This document shows positions 8,882 through 19,467 of a stretch of 43,361 nucleotides of DNA, in pieces. How positions within the stretch are numbered: the stretch's first letter is position 1; each line of letters begins with the position of its first letter. Both the position numbers and the translations under genes were made by a program. The stretch lies in assembly GCA_003427395.1 (NCBI GenBank), contig BFEA01000146.1:1370416-1413776 (forward strand), read 5' to 3'. The notes under the pieces are model-generated. The model ran no database searches. It had not been told where the DNA came from and worked only from the letters and a program-made list of their open reading frames with translations. The DNA comes from Chara braunii. Lineage: Eukaryota > Streptophyta > Charophyceae > Charales > Characeae.

Positions 8882-10049
8882 CCTTCCCAAATAAGGGACG
8901 AAAGAACCACCATAGAGGGACTATATGATCCGATTAAAACAAGAGAGGTTGCCTCATACTCCTCGACACACAACTTGAAAGTGGCCAGGGACTTTTACAA
9001 ATAATTGTTTTCATCCAACCTTACAGAAGAAATAGAGCAAATAAGAGAAGGCAAGATCGACGACTTTCTGACTCCTCTTTCTCAGAAAATCTTTGACACC
9101 CAACGGGAGGAGCTGGAAAACCGTTGCGAAAGGAAGAAATATGAAAAAACCTCCTGCATATGGAGGAGGACAAAACACCTGGGGTGAATGGGTTTTCTAA
9201 AAAATTATGGGAGGAAATGTGGTCCCCTATGTCGACGGACCTGATGGAGTACTATAGGCAGGTTAAAACATCAGGAAACATAAGGAAGTTTGCAGGTCAA
9301 GGAATTTTTATCCTACTTTACAAAAGAGGGGATAAAACTAATATTAAAAACTATCTTCCGATCACCCTTCTTACTGTGGTATACAAGCTGGTGGTGAAGG
9401 CGCTGACCAATAAGATGATCCCGGTCTTGAAGGAGTTGATCCACCCGGCACAAACAAGATTTATGCGCAATAGGAACATCTAGGATAACGTGTTATTGGT
9501 CAATGAATTAATTAAATAATCGAGGCAGTCGCGGCAAAATGCAGCCATATTGTTTATTGACTTCGAAAAAGCATACGATCACGTAGACTGGAGATTCATG
9601 GATAAATGCTTGCAAAAAAATATTTTTTGCCCGAAATTTCGAGATTGGATAAAAATACTCCACTGCAATGCGACTACATGGGTGCAGGTGAATAGACTCC
9701 TAGCTCCGGAGATCCAAGTACAACGCTCAGTAAGGCTAGGGGATCCGATAGCCTCTTTTCTTTTCCTAGTTGTAATGGAAGCGTTGGCTGCCAACCTGGG
9801 AACTAACAAAAATATCTCTAGGCTCCGTTTGGCAGGCATCTTAGAGGAAGTCATACCTGTCTACTCGATGTTTGTGGACGACCTTACAATAGTTGTAGAA
9901 GCCACCCAAAGTAATATGGACGAAATTCAAGCCCTGATGGAGCGTTTTACTCAGGTCTCGTACGTGACCGTCAGCAGGGGAAGTAAAACACAAGGCTGGT
10001 GCAGTGGGTCCACTTCCATGGGGTTCGTCCCCCCGGACAACCGAAGGTA
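8882..10049 (+). pseudogene. LINE ORF2 reverse transcriptase, decayed
   Basis: The LINE frame resumes as IRDERTTIEGLYDPIKTREV and LKVARDFYK, the usual pre-RT linker. RT blocks follow: TPGVNGF-like (TKHLGVNGFSKKLWEEMW), ILLYKRGDKTNIKNYLPITLL, AQTRFMRNRNI, FIDFEKAYDHVDWRFM, VQRSVRLGDPIASFLF and the catalytic FVDD at about 9871-9882. In-frame stops occur at 9001-9003, 9481-9483 and 9514-9516. The frames around 9160 are also shifted relative to each other. After FTQVSYVTVSRGSKTQ the reading frame is lost near 10050. The motifs are L1-like and distinct from the Penelope RT on the other strand. Confidence 0.85.
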
Positions 10050-10055
10050 GACTAA

Positions 10056-11352
10056 AGACCCCTCAAGGAACAGATACGCGTCCTAGGGGTGACGCTTTCC
10101 GCCTTAGTCCCGCCGACAAGCAACGATGAATGGATCACTAGGCCTGTGGTACAGAAAATGCAAGAATGGGCAAGGAAAACCACCTCTATCTTCGGAAGAG
10201 CGCTGATCATCAACAATGTTGTGCTAGCATCAATATGGTATAAATCAGTCCTTTGCCAGTTAAATAAGCCTAGTGTCAAGGCCCTCAAACAACACTTAGT
10301 AGCCTTTCTCTAGCGAGGGGATCACGAGCAGCAAAATGTGATCAGTTGGGTAGCTTGGGACACGTTGGTCCAACCAAAGACCACGGGAGGATTGGGATTG
10401 TTGGACCCCTCTCTACAACTTGAAGCCACAGCCCTATCAATCCAATGGGTTAAAAGATTGATTATCGGTGTAAACCCCCCGTGGCGGGACCTGGCGAAGG
10501 AACATATCCGTAGACTTGCACCAAGCACCGATCACAGAGTGGACCCATTCACATGGTTCGAGGATCGGTATTGGTCTATCCCCCGAGCCAACTCACACCC
10601 AACAGTGGAAGAGGACAGAGGAGCGGCGAGACAAGACTTGATCAAGGACAAGTTTTGGGTCAACCTTATCCGAAACTGGAGAAAGTTGTCGATCCCTGAT
10701 AGACCGTCCCTGGATCGTATGGAGGAAATCCTACGCCAACCCCTATTTGGTAGTAGAGCAATCACGGACAAGCAAGGCCGGATCTTCTGTAGTTTGGATC
10801 CCCGTTCGTCCGCCTGGGTCAGATACGGGATTCTTAGGGTAGGAGACATATGGGATGAAGGAAACAAGGACTGGAAATCAGCCCAACAACTCAGACTCAG
10901 CCTTCCCCACGTTCGTAAGATGGCGGACGCCCTGGAACAATTGATATTCCCAATTCTCCTATCCTGGGTGGTAATCCTGAGAAAAGGACCGTCATTACAC
11001 GAACAGGATTGGGTAGCCGTCAGGATAGAGGAGCTCTCCCTACAAATAGGTACCGTCGTGGAAGCCAGAACGGAAGGGGCGATGATCAACCTATTTGAGA
11101 AAAGAGGGGACGACACACTGGTCAGATTGTGACGCCCAACCTCACGTCCAACGCGACTTCTTGATCGGAGTGAGATGTGGGCCTGGAAGTGCGAAAAGGG
11201 GTGTGCCAAGGATTTTTGGGAAAGTGGGGGTGGAGTCCTAGGTCAGAACTGGGATCTCTTGTGGCCGAGTTTTTAGGGGGCACGAGTGCAATTTGGTTAA
11301 GAGGACGAGCCGCTTCCTATCATAAGGCAGATGGCAGGCGCGGGTCATTTAA
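10056..11352 (+). pseudogene. LINE ORF2 C-terminal region, decayed
   Basis: This continues the LINE after the RT core. It starts with GVTLSALVPPTSNDEW and KMQEWARKTTSIFGRALIINN, typical of the thumb and post-RT region of plant L1 elements, passes a TAG at 10311-10313, then reads WDTLVQPKTTGGLGLLDPSL in the same frame. After a TGA at 11130-11132 the frame still reads MWAWKCEKGCAKDFWES, with paired cysteines like the C-terminal Zn motif of these LINEs, then decays. No RNase H signature is evident. Confidence 0.75.
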
Positions 11353-11536
11353 GGCCGTTTGAACCGTCTGTTTTGATGACGGCGGTTCGACGAGAGGTCC
11401 ATCCGGGGTGGGTGTGATTCTGACGAGCTAGGCCGTCGGATGTCGCCACGTGGCGTCGGTCATCGCACGTTCGGGTTAGGCCCTTCGGGTCCGGGGCTCT
11501 CTGGTTGCTGCGTCGCCGACAATTTCCGCAGGGCAT
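11353..11536. other. Junction between LINE remnant and giant LTR
   Basis: GC-rich sequence with no open frame or clear repeat. On the minus strand this is where a primer binding site would follow the LTR at 11537-19467, but nothing resembling one is visible. The five bases beside the LTR (GGCAT) do not match those on its other side (ACGTG), so a simple solo-LTR duplication is not supported. Confidence 0.3.
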
Positions 11537-13815
11537 TGTCGAGCGCATCGGTCCGGCACCGCACAAGGCAGCGCGGGACCCTCTCGGCCACGTCACGCAA
11601 GAGTTGGTTTAAATCCTTCGTCGCAAATATACATGTGGAGCTTCCACAAGCCGCTCCGGCCGAGTGCGTCAGCCATACCTCTCGCGAGCCCCTACGACAG
11701 GATAGGGCCTACACGAGGCACGACTTACCTCCACCTTATGGGAGCTGTCACCTCCCTTCGATGGCCGTATCCCTACCGAGCTACCGGTCCACAGTACGAA
11801 AGCTAATCAGTTGCAATCGCAAAGGTGGGTCAGCCGAGGGCGTTTCTCGTTCGCTGTAGCATAGGGGGTACGCTTGGTAATACGCCTCTATCGGACCTGC
11901 ACGCGGACCGACATCTTGGGGGGCTAAGGTCCCAAGCGCGGCCCGGCGACGATCGACTAGGACGCATCCCACGCACCACGCGCACACCACTCTACAAACC
12001 CAAAAATAGAACATGCACACACACACGCTAAAGAACGCAGCAACGCTCCTAGCCCCTCGGTAGCCATCCCATAACTTTCCGACGCGGAAATCGGATAGGC
12101 ATCGCGCGCGGGACTTAGTATAAATCCGCGCGGACGCAGGGTGACTCATATCGACTTCGTAATGCAAACGTATGCAAGCGGCCACAATGATGGCGTACTG
12201 TGCAGTACCCATACTCATGTGGTCCTCGTTAATCTCGAGGGCCGCATTCGACACTCAAGTGTCGGCTGACACGCGCCTTTAGGGTTAATCTCTCGACGTT
12301 GGACAACCGCCAGGCGCGGTTGAAGACCACACACCCTCTTGTGCACTCTGTGCAGAGTGGGTGGTACATAGGTCCATACCTGTGGTGGCAGTCGTTTCTT
12401 ACTGCACTGGAGATGAGCCCCTCTCTAGGCCTGGACAAAGGTCAAGGGGTTTGACTTTGACGGCTGCCACGGACTACGACGCCCAACTATAAATCTTAAA
12501 AAACACAAATAGACTGAAATTTCCCTTTATCCTAAAAGAAAACAAAGCCTTGGGGTACCCTCCCCTTTTCGGGCGGTGTCATCGGCCTGTAGTAATCCCA
12601 AGCGTTCGCGCGTATGTGCGGGCCCCTTTGATCCCATAACTTTTAAACAGTAGGGCGGCGAAACGTCGCGCGCAGGATTCTAATATAAAGACGCGCAGCT
12701 GCGGACCAGTCTCATACCAACCAACGATGCCAACCATACGTGGTAATCGTGGCTCGGGCCTCGCGATATTGAATGGCTGAAGGAATATATCGTGAGGGGT
12801 TACCCCGCACGATATTAAACGGCTGAAGGACATGCCGTTCGACCCTCGCGACATTTCTGCTTTCAGGGTGGGGTGCCTCGACGGACAATGCAAATAGGCC
12901 TTGTGCAAGGGGGAATCCCTCCCCTGCAGAGCCAACGGCTTGGGATGTCCTGGACAAGGACCTTGAATCCCGACCCAGGACCAACGTCCGACTAAGAACC
13001 CCCCCCAAAAAGCAACAGGTAAAAGGAGGGGCGTTCCCTATGCCTCTCAGTCTTAACCTTTGAGTAGGCTTTTAGTACAGGGCCCCTTAACACATGCAAA
13101 CATTCATCCCAGGTATACCCATGTATATATATATATATAAAAGGGAAGGTATGTGACGATCACTTCTCACAGTCTAAGTGAGGTTCCTCACAACCATATG
13201 TATGTATGTGATCGCAGACAGTCAAATCCAGGATCTAAGCCACAGCACATACCTGCAATCACATCAGAGATTCAAACAACAGTCCACGCACTACACGGAG
13301 TCAACCCCAACCAATCTCTGCACTCATACCCCTCGCTTTAGCAATGCAAGCCCCAACTTCCTGTCCAACCAAGCTTAATTAAATACTCAGTACCTTTATT
13401 AAATGATCATTCAATAAAAGTCTGGGTGAAACCTTAATGAAACAATGAAATCACCAGGGCTATAGTTTTTTAGGTTGAGTGTGGAGGGTGAGTTGGAATT
13501 GAGTCGTAGACCGACGAATCGACAACCGACTTGTTATCAACGATAACAGATGATGACCCCTAAGGGATCAAGCTGAATTTAGTCCGGATCTTGAATCAAA
13601 CGATCAAGAGGGTCTGTAACACATGACAGGTCAATGCCCCAAGCTAAACCTTTAAGCTCATGGAGAACAACCTCCATATCGTGATCTTACCCAAATCATC
13701 CTAGTTAATTGTGTCTAAGCCTACCTCTAAGCAGTATGGCAAAATCTCCCCCATTCAGAATGGACTATCAAAATCGCCACCTGTCAAAATATAATCGATC
13801 TCCTTTAAACTAAGA

Positions 13816-14430
13816 AAATTTCGGCAGCGCTTCCCGTAGGAAAAGTGTCTTTCCAGAATTTATATAAGTCCAAATATGAAAGCAGAAATAAACTCTAATT
13901 CTGGAAAGTCTAATTTTGTCTAACTTCCTGAATTAGTAAAAATTTGGGCAGCACTCCCTTTAGAAAGGGAGGCTTCCCAGATTTATACTAAGTCAGATAT
14001 GGACTTCAAAAGACAACTTGAGTTCAACTTTAGACAAGATTTAACTAACTCCTTAGTTTTGCAGAAATTTCGGCAGCACTCCCTCTAGAAAAGTGTTATT
14101 CCAAAGTTTATACAAGACTAAGTCCAGAATTTGAAAGTAACTTTGATGTCTCAAAGTTCAATTTTGTCGAGCTCTCTGAATTAACAAAACTTTGGGCAGC
14201 ACTCCCTTTAGAAAAGGAGACTTCCCTGATTTTTACTAAGTCAGATATAAGAAAAGGCAAAGTCGAACTTTTGACAAGTCAAAATTTGACAAACTCCTTG
14301 GTTTTGTAGAAATTTCGGCAGCGCTTCCCGTAGAGAAAGCAGCTTGCCAAGATTTATACAAAGCCAAGTATAAAAAAAGATCCCAGAAAATGCAAGAATT
14401 GACCTAAGTAAAAAAAATTTACTACAGAAA
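13816..14430. repeat. Five tandem ~123-base repeats inside the giant LTR copy
   Basis: The marker AAATTT(C/G)GGCAGC recurs at 13816, 13939, 14065, 14187 and 14310, a period of 122-126 bases. Odd units carry TCGGCAGC and even units TGGGCAGC, so the real higher-order unit may be about 246 bases. Each unit also holds a short inverted pair around the CCCTTTAGAAAGGG-type motif. The related array in the other LTR copy (33.7-34.06 kb) has three units of about 117 bases. Confidence 0.75.
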
Positions 14431-14638
14431 ATGCAGGGATTGACACTAACTTCTATGGCTCTAGCACGTGGCGAGCAACTAAAGCAACTACCTATCAACC
14501 TGAACTCAAACTAAGTAGTGGCCTCACTCAGTCACATGCAAACCAGACCACAACTCACCATCCCAAGGTATACCTGAACAAACAATAGTTCATGATCTTT
14601 CAATGATTTAATCCCTTATACCCAGCTTACATAAGGCA

Positions 14639-15579
14639 TAAGGTCAGGACACCCAAACTTATGGAATGAACCTTACCTTAGCCAGACCTAAAGTCGGGCC
14701 ACCCAAACTTATGGAATGGGCTTAACTTTGCCAAAGTATACACAAACACAGGGCACAACAACTTTTCTCTTCTTTGGGCGCATGAGTAGACCATTCTAGT
14801 CGCCCTGAACTGTTTAAGATATCCAAGTTATATATACTTGTCTTCTCCTTTGTCTTCTAAGACTGCATATGACTGAACTAACTTAAGTTCAGTCTGCCCC
14901 ACTTTACCACCAATTTTGTTCTTAGTTATACTCTCTTCAGGTTGTGATAGGCTATAGTCAGACCACCTAAACTTATAGAACAGTCTGATTCAGCTCGTGC
15001 TTAAAATAGAGTAGTAGTAAAATATAGCCAAGTTATAACCATTGGGTTCCGGCATGTGCGAGGCTTTGAGCCAGACCCCCTGAACTTACAGAAGGATCTA
15101 ACTCTCTGCCAATTTCATTTCTCTCTGAATTGCCATGTGTGTGGCATCGAGTCAGACCCCATGAACTTACAGAAGGGTCTGCCCTTTGCGAAGATTACTT
15201 CTTCAGAATAAAAGCAGGAAGGGGCTGAGCCACCTAAACTTATAGAACAACTCAGACCCCCTCGTTCAGAAACCAAGGAAACAGATAAAACCCCAGTGAA
15301 AACAAGGCATCCCAAGGCACCAAAACTTATTGAATGCCCCGAGTCCCTGAAAATCAGGCACAATCAGACCCTTCACAAGTCAGAGCAGTCAGGTCACCTA
15401 AACTTATAAAGCGGCCCAACCCTCCAGACAAACCACAGCACCAGGTCTCCCCAAACTTATGGGGACATCCCAGCCTCCAGAGCAATCAGACCCCCTAAAC
15501 TTATAGAAGGGTCTGCTGCTCCATGCAAACCAGAATAAACAGAGCACTGGGTCTCCCCAAACTTATGGGGACCTCCCAG
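14639..15579. repeat. Hairpin array with constant loop and variable stems (diverged LTR copy)
   Basis: About twelve units share a loop core close to CACCTAAACTTATAGAA and differ in the flanking stem. Examples of paired stems: CAGACCC/GGGTCTG (15153-15159 with 15175-15181, and 15487-15493 with 15509-15515); GGGG-CTGAG/CTCAG-a-CCCC (15221-15229 with 15251-15260); CTGGG..TCCCC/GGGGA..CCCAG (15547-15558 with 15567-15579); TAAGGT/ACCTTA (14639-14644 with 14670-14675); GTCAGA/TCTGAT (14957-14962 with 14984-14989). One unit (14776-14805, GGGCG..CGCCC) has lost its loop core. The region has no open frame. Confidence 0.75.
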
Positions 15580-16179
15580 CCTTAAGGACTCAGTCAGCCT
15601 TCAAGCAAAACAACCCTCCATCCTGCCTTTCCCCATATGCAGTTCTTTTCAGCAATCTGAATTCACACAATCAATAAAGTTGAAGCTGAACTTGAACATA
15701 CATTCCTTTACTTAGTCTTGTTCAGTCTTCTGAAAGTCAAACAAAAAATAAGGTAGGGCTACACTTCATATATTCAGCCAGCGATGCAATGGGAGATACA
15801 GATAGGGGTCATAACCGGTTTATAGAGGGGAAAGAAATAGTTATCTGTCAGTTCCCTGCCTCGAGAACTCCTCCTGAGTCCCGACAGAGCTCCCGCAATC
15901 GGTGGGTTGACTCCCCACAGAGTCTTGATGCGGTCCTACGGGTTGCAATCCCGGCTGCCGCCTTCCTCTCAGATCAAGACTAGACTTAGATTAAGGAGGG
16001 TAGAAGCAGAAGGTTTGAGACTCTCAGACACAAGAGGGGTGCTCTCAATCTCACTAGAGAGGGTCTTGTTATCTCGATGCGCCTGAGGGCCCCGCAATGG
16101 CAGCCATAAAGTGACAGCTTGGTCAAACTCCGGTCCACCCACTGAAGTCAAACTTACACAGACTTCCCTACTGCTGCAT

Positions 16180-18240
16180 TAACTCCCCATTTGCCCGACC
16201 TGATCCCTTCTCCGGACCTCGCCGGCCCACGATTACACAGCCACGCGTGATAGCCCTCAGGCGCAGCAACAGTACTTTAGGAGCGATCAACTAGCAACAA
16301 CAATAGTTGCTAGCTGCCACAACCCTCACACATTCCACATAAGCACCTCACACTCACCCACCAGCAGTAAACAGTCACCTGCTATAGCAGTCCACAGCAG
16401 TAGACTGGGCACAGCCCGCAACAACTTTGTAACCTGTGTCCAACCAACTGTAGTTGCTACCGCGTACGACGGAGGTCAGCGGTAATGGCCACCAACCTAC
16501 AACGGCCACAGCCCGCACCTAGCCTGCCAGCACAACGTCTGCACACGTCGAACGGTAGCGCACAGTAGCATAAGGTAGCCAGATTATATGCCCAGCGGTC
16601 GCCTCCGCAGTAGGCCGCAACAATATAGATCAGTAGTAGCAGCAGTCCACGGCCAACTTCGACCGCCCCGCACAACAAGCCGAATATTATGCCGGTTTGA
16701 CGAGATGGGCTCCTTATCGGTCACAACGAACACCTACGGCCTCGCAACCGGTTCATGCCGCTACCCACAGCAGAACAACTGTGTGTTGTCCAACACTCTA
16801 GTCAACAGGCCAATTCCTGTCCCCTTGGCTTGCCTCTAACTGCTCCGTCCGCCAGCCAACACTCAAGCAAGTATTCACTTCCGCGGCTCGCCCCTCGCTC
16901 CTCCCGCTCTGTGGGTCAGACGATAGGCCGCCCCTCCGGTAAGCCCCCGATTTCACCCTTAAATCCAATTCTTTCCAACGAGCCCCGCACTGGCCAACAA
17001 CGGGCCCTCGGTCCCACAGGCCATCGTCCGTCACTTCGACCAGCAGAACGAACGGGGGGTTATCCGACAGATAAAACTCTGATCCCTCTCTTCCCTCAGG
17101 TGGCGGGAAGACAACGCCTACTGCATCGTTATCTGCAACATCTGCTACCACAACATCCTCGGCAACAGCAATGGTTATCCTGATATCTACAATAGTTAGA
17201 CCTGGAATGCACAGTGTTTCTCACCGCTGCAGCTCTTTCAATCGACTCAGAGGGAATCGAGTAAACCTCCCTCTCAATCCCGGTTAAGTACGTGTCCTGC
17301 TCTGCCCGCTGCCTGCGCCACGTCGCTCCCACCCTTTGGGCGAACGAGATTGAATGCCTCACCCGCTCGTCACTTCGCTCAACTAGGTGAGTGCCCAACC
17401 TCACGGCTGGCTTCACGCTATTCCGTCCGTAAGGTGCGTGAACCCGAATGAATCTTTCACTACTCTTGGGTTAGATACATTGCCTTCTTCATAGCCGCTC
17501 TGGGTCATCCCCTCTTCGACGCTCCGCGCAGTAGTATTCCCTACTAACTCTTACTCCAGCAATCTAAAATCAAAACTAACTTCTCTACCCCACTCGCCCG
17601 GTCCCAAAACCTCAGAATCGCATTTCCTCCTGTCCGATTTCATTGAGGAATGGGCGAGATAGTCGATTTTCACTCCTACCACAACCACTTCCTGTCATAT
17701 CCGCGCGCAGTCTTTCTTCCTTCTATCTTTTACTCTACTAATGTAACATTAAGACTAACCCTGCCGACCGACTCGCATTCCTCCCGAACCCCTACTTTAT
17801 ATGCCTCCCCGTCCGATCCTGCCAGGGATCGGATAAGCAATCCTACTCATAGCAGCGCCCGGCTGGCGTTCCCACCATCTCTGCTTCGGCTGTATCTAGC
17901 ACAGGGCCCCAGCCAGGTTCGTCCGCCTTCTCCCCAACTCTCCCCTTCTGTTCCTCAGGCGCTCCGACTGTTCGTGGCACAGTCCGTCGCCCAGATTCGT
18001 CCTGGTCTCTCTCCCTGCCTCCTTCTGGCTCACTGCTCCGCCATATCCGAACGCACCCGGCGCAGTTCTGGGTCTGATTCACTCCTAGTGCCCATCCGCC
18101 CCCTCACCGCCTCGTTGCGGTCAACTGTGAGCACCACACGGCAGCCCGATAGCATGCCGCTCCTCAAGAAGTACGCCCGCGGATGGTAGAAGCAACAAAA
18201 CAGTCGAGCGCGACACACCGCGCCCGCCTTATATAGGCCG
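16180..18240. other. Inner part of the diverged giant LTR, no genes
   Basis: This GC-rich, C-rich stretch on the plus strand lacks supportable coding frames. It corresponds in position to about 29.5-32.1 kb of the other LTR copy but is poorly alignable by eye. It holds many short CAGCAG/CTGCTG-type runs around 16300-16650 and a self-complementary CCTTATATAGG at 18227-18237. Confidence 0.35.
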
Positions 18241-18703
18241 TCTTTGCGTAGGAGCCATGCAAATCTTTCCGATATCGTCCCAATTTTTTTTTTACAGATG
18301 TCCCGAAGCACTCTTCCCAGCGGTCGGCGCCTCGTGGCACTTTCAAAGGCCGTTCGCCCCCCCCCCCCGACCTTTTCTTAACCTTTTCGCATCTGCCCTC
18401 CGTCTCCTTTTCTCGTCCGGGTTCACTCCCGGATTTACGAGAGCTATGCAGTGGCCGAGCTGGCTACTCCAGCCTTCTGCGCCTGATCACACGGCCGTGG
18501 GGCACACTGCCACCACGGTATTAACCACAAGCCTTCGGCACTGCCCAGGTAGGCACCCCCTTGCCGTCGCTCCGTACCCAAGTCCCGTCATTCGGATTCA
18601 AACACAGGTCTATATTTTCAACAGTTGGTGGGTGTACCCACAGTGTTTTCGTGTCCACATACGGATGCGATAATAATAGTAACAAAAAATCCGAAATAGT
18701 ATA

Positions 18704-18708
<5 letters not shown>

Positions 18709-18734
<26 letters not shown>
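18709..18734. repeat. (TA)n microsatellite
   Basis: Thirteen TA dinucleotides in a row inside the diverged giant LTR. It may overlap a TATA element, but nothing nearby confirms transcription. Confidence 0.9.
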
Positions 18735-18738
<4 letters not shown>

Positions 18739-19467
18739 CGGGCGGTAGTCTGGCAGGGGACCACAGCACCCCTCTCGCCCCCCGTGATAGCAAAAGGCAA
18801 AGGGGATAGTCTTATAAGACCATCGACCCCTCAAGCCCACCCGTCCCGTCCTTCTCCTCGGCTGCATGCCATTGGCCTCGATCCTTGCGTCTGCTGCATA
18901 CCAATCCGATGCTGTAACCTATAGGGCTAAGCCCTAGCCTGGTACTAGTGGGCTCGGATCTCCTAATAAAGAAGTAGCGCACGACTTTTGGGGCCAATGG
19001 AAGCACCCTATGCCACCTCCTAGCCCACACTCGCCCAGAAGACCACCCAAACTTCGCGTCGGCCTGCCGGCCTCGCCGCCGCTACCCGTCCTTAGCCAAA
19101 TCTATCAGGTCCCATCATCTGGACTCCGCGTAAGTCCACACGGGCTCACTGAACCGCCCACCGTACCACGCGGGACCAGAGAAAATAGCGCCCATAGGTT
19201 AGTCTAATCAAGACAAACCATTGTTATAATGAAGCACATCGATCGGAATCCTCGCCGCGTCTTCCATTGCGATCAAAGAGGGAAAAATCACGCGCGTCTC
19301 AAACCTGCGCGCCCACACACTCTCTAATCCTAGATGTTACCGCCGAATCTTTAGTCCGCGAACCCCTGCGACTCACGGGGTCTTCCCATTAATTATAAAT
19401 CGATGGATTTCCCTGTCAACTGCAAAAAACCAGTGCGAGTATCCTTGTAAGGGTATCCAGCCCGACA

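Larger units (their letters stand above)
453..11352 (+). mobile_element. L1-type LINE retrotransposon, decayed and split by nested insertions
   Basis: A non-LTR retrotransposon reads left to right: an ORF1-like frame, an apurinic-endonuclease-like domain (about 1.8-2.6 kb), an RT (about 9.1-10.0 kb) and the region after the RT (10.05-11.35 kb). The RT carries FIDFEKAYDHVDW, a RLGDPIASFLF block and FVDD, which match L1-clade elements of plants. The two halves are separated by the Penelope-like element at 3039-8881, and ORF1 is broken by a foldback element at 1188-1453. Several stops and frameshifts show that it is dead. The 3' end is not marked by a poly(A) tail. I place it near 11352 because in-frame similarity fades there, before the giant LTR starts at 11537. 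Confidence 0.85.
11537..19467 (-). repeat. Diverged copy of the giant LTR
   Basis: On the minus strand this segment starts with TGTCGGGCTGGATACCCTTA (19467) and ends with CTCGACA (11537). These are the same termini as the LTR at 28296-35794. Long stretches correspond in order: 19.2-19.47 kb with 28.3-28.6 kb (AGAGAGTGTGTGGGC, GATCGATGTGCTT), 15.78-16.1 kb with 32.13-32.42 kb, the hairpin arrays, the 120-base repeats, 13.3-13.8 kb with 34.06-34.6 kb, and 11.54-12.5 kb with 34.87-35.79 kb. It is about 430 bases longer and visibly more diverged. Extra sequence lies at about 12.55-13.06 kb. TATA-like runs occur at 13123-13141 and 18227-18238. Whether it is solo or truncated is unclear. Confidence 0.7.

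Noticed and set aside
17650-18189. 179-codon plus-strand Ser/Pro/Leu-rich frame in the LTR copy
   Set aside because: Its composition follows the C-rich DNA, there is no homologous frame in the other LTR copy, and no motifs are present.
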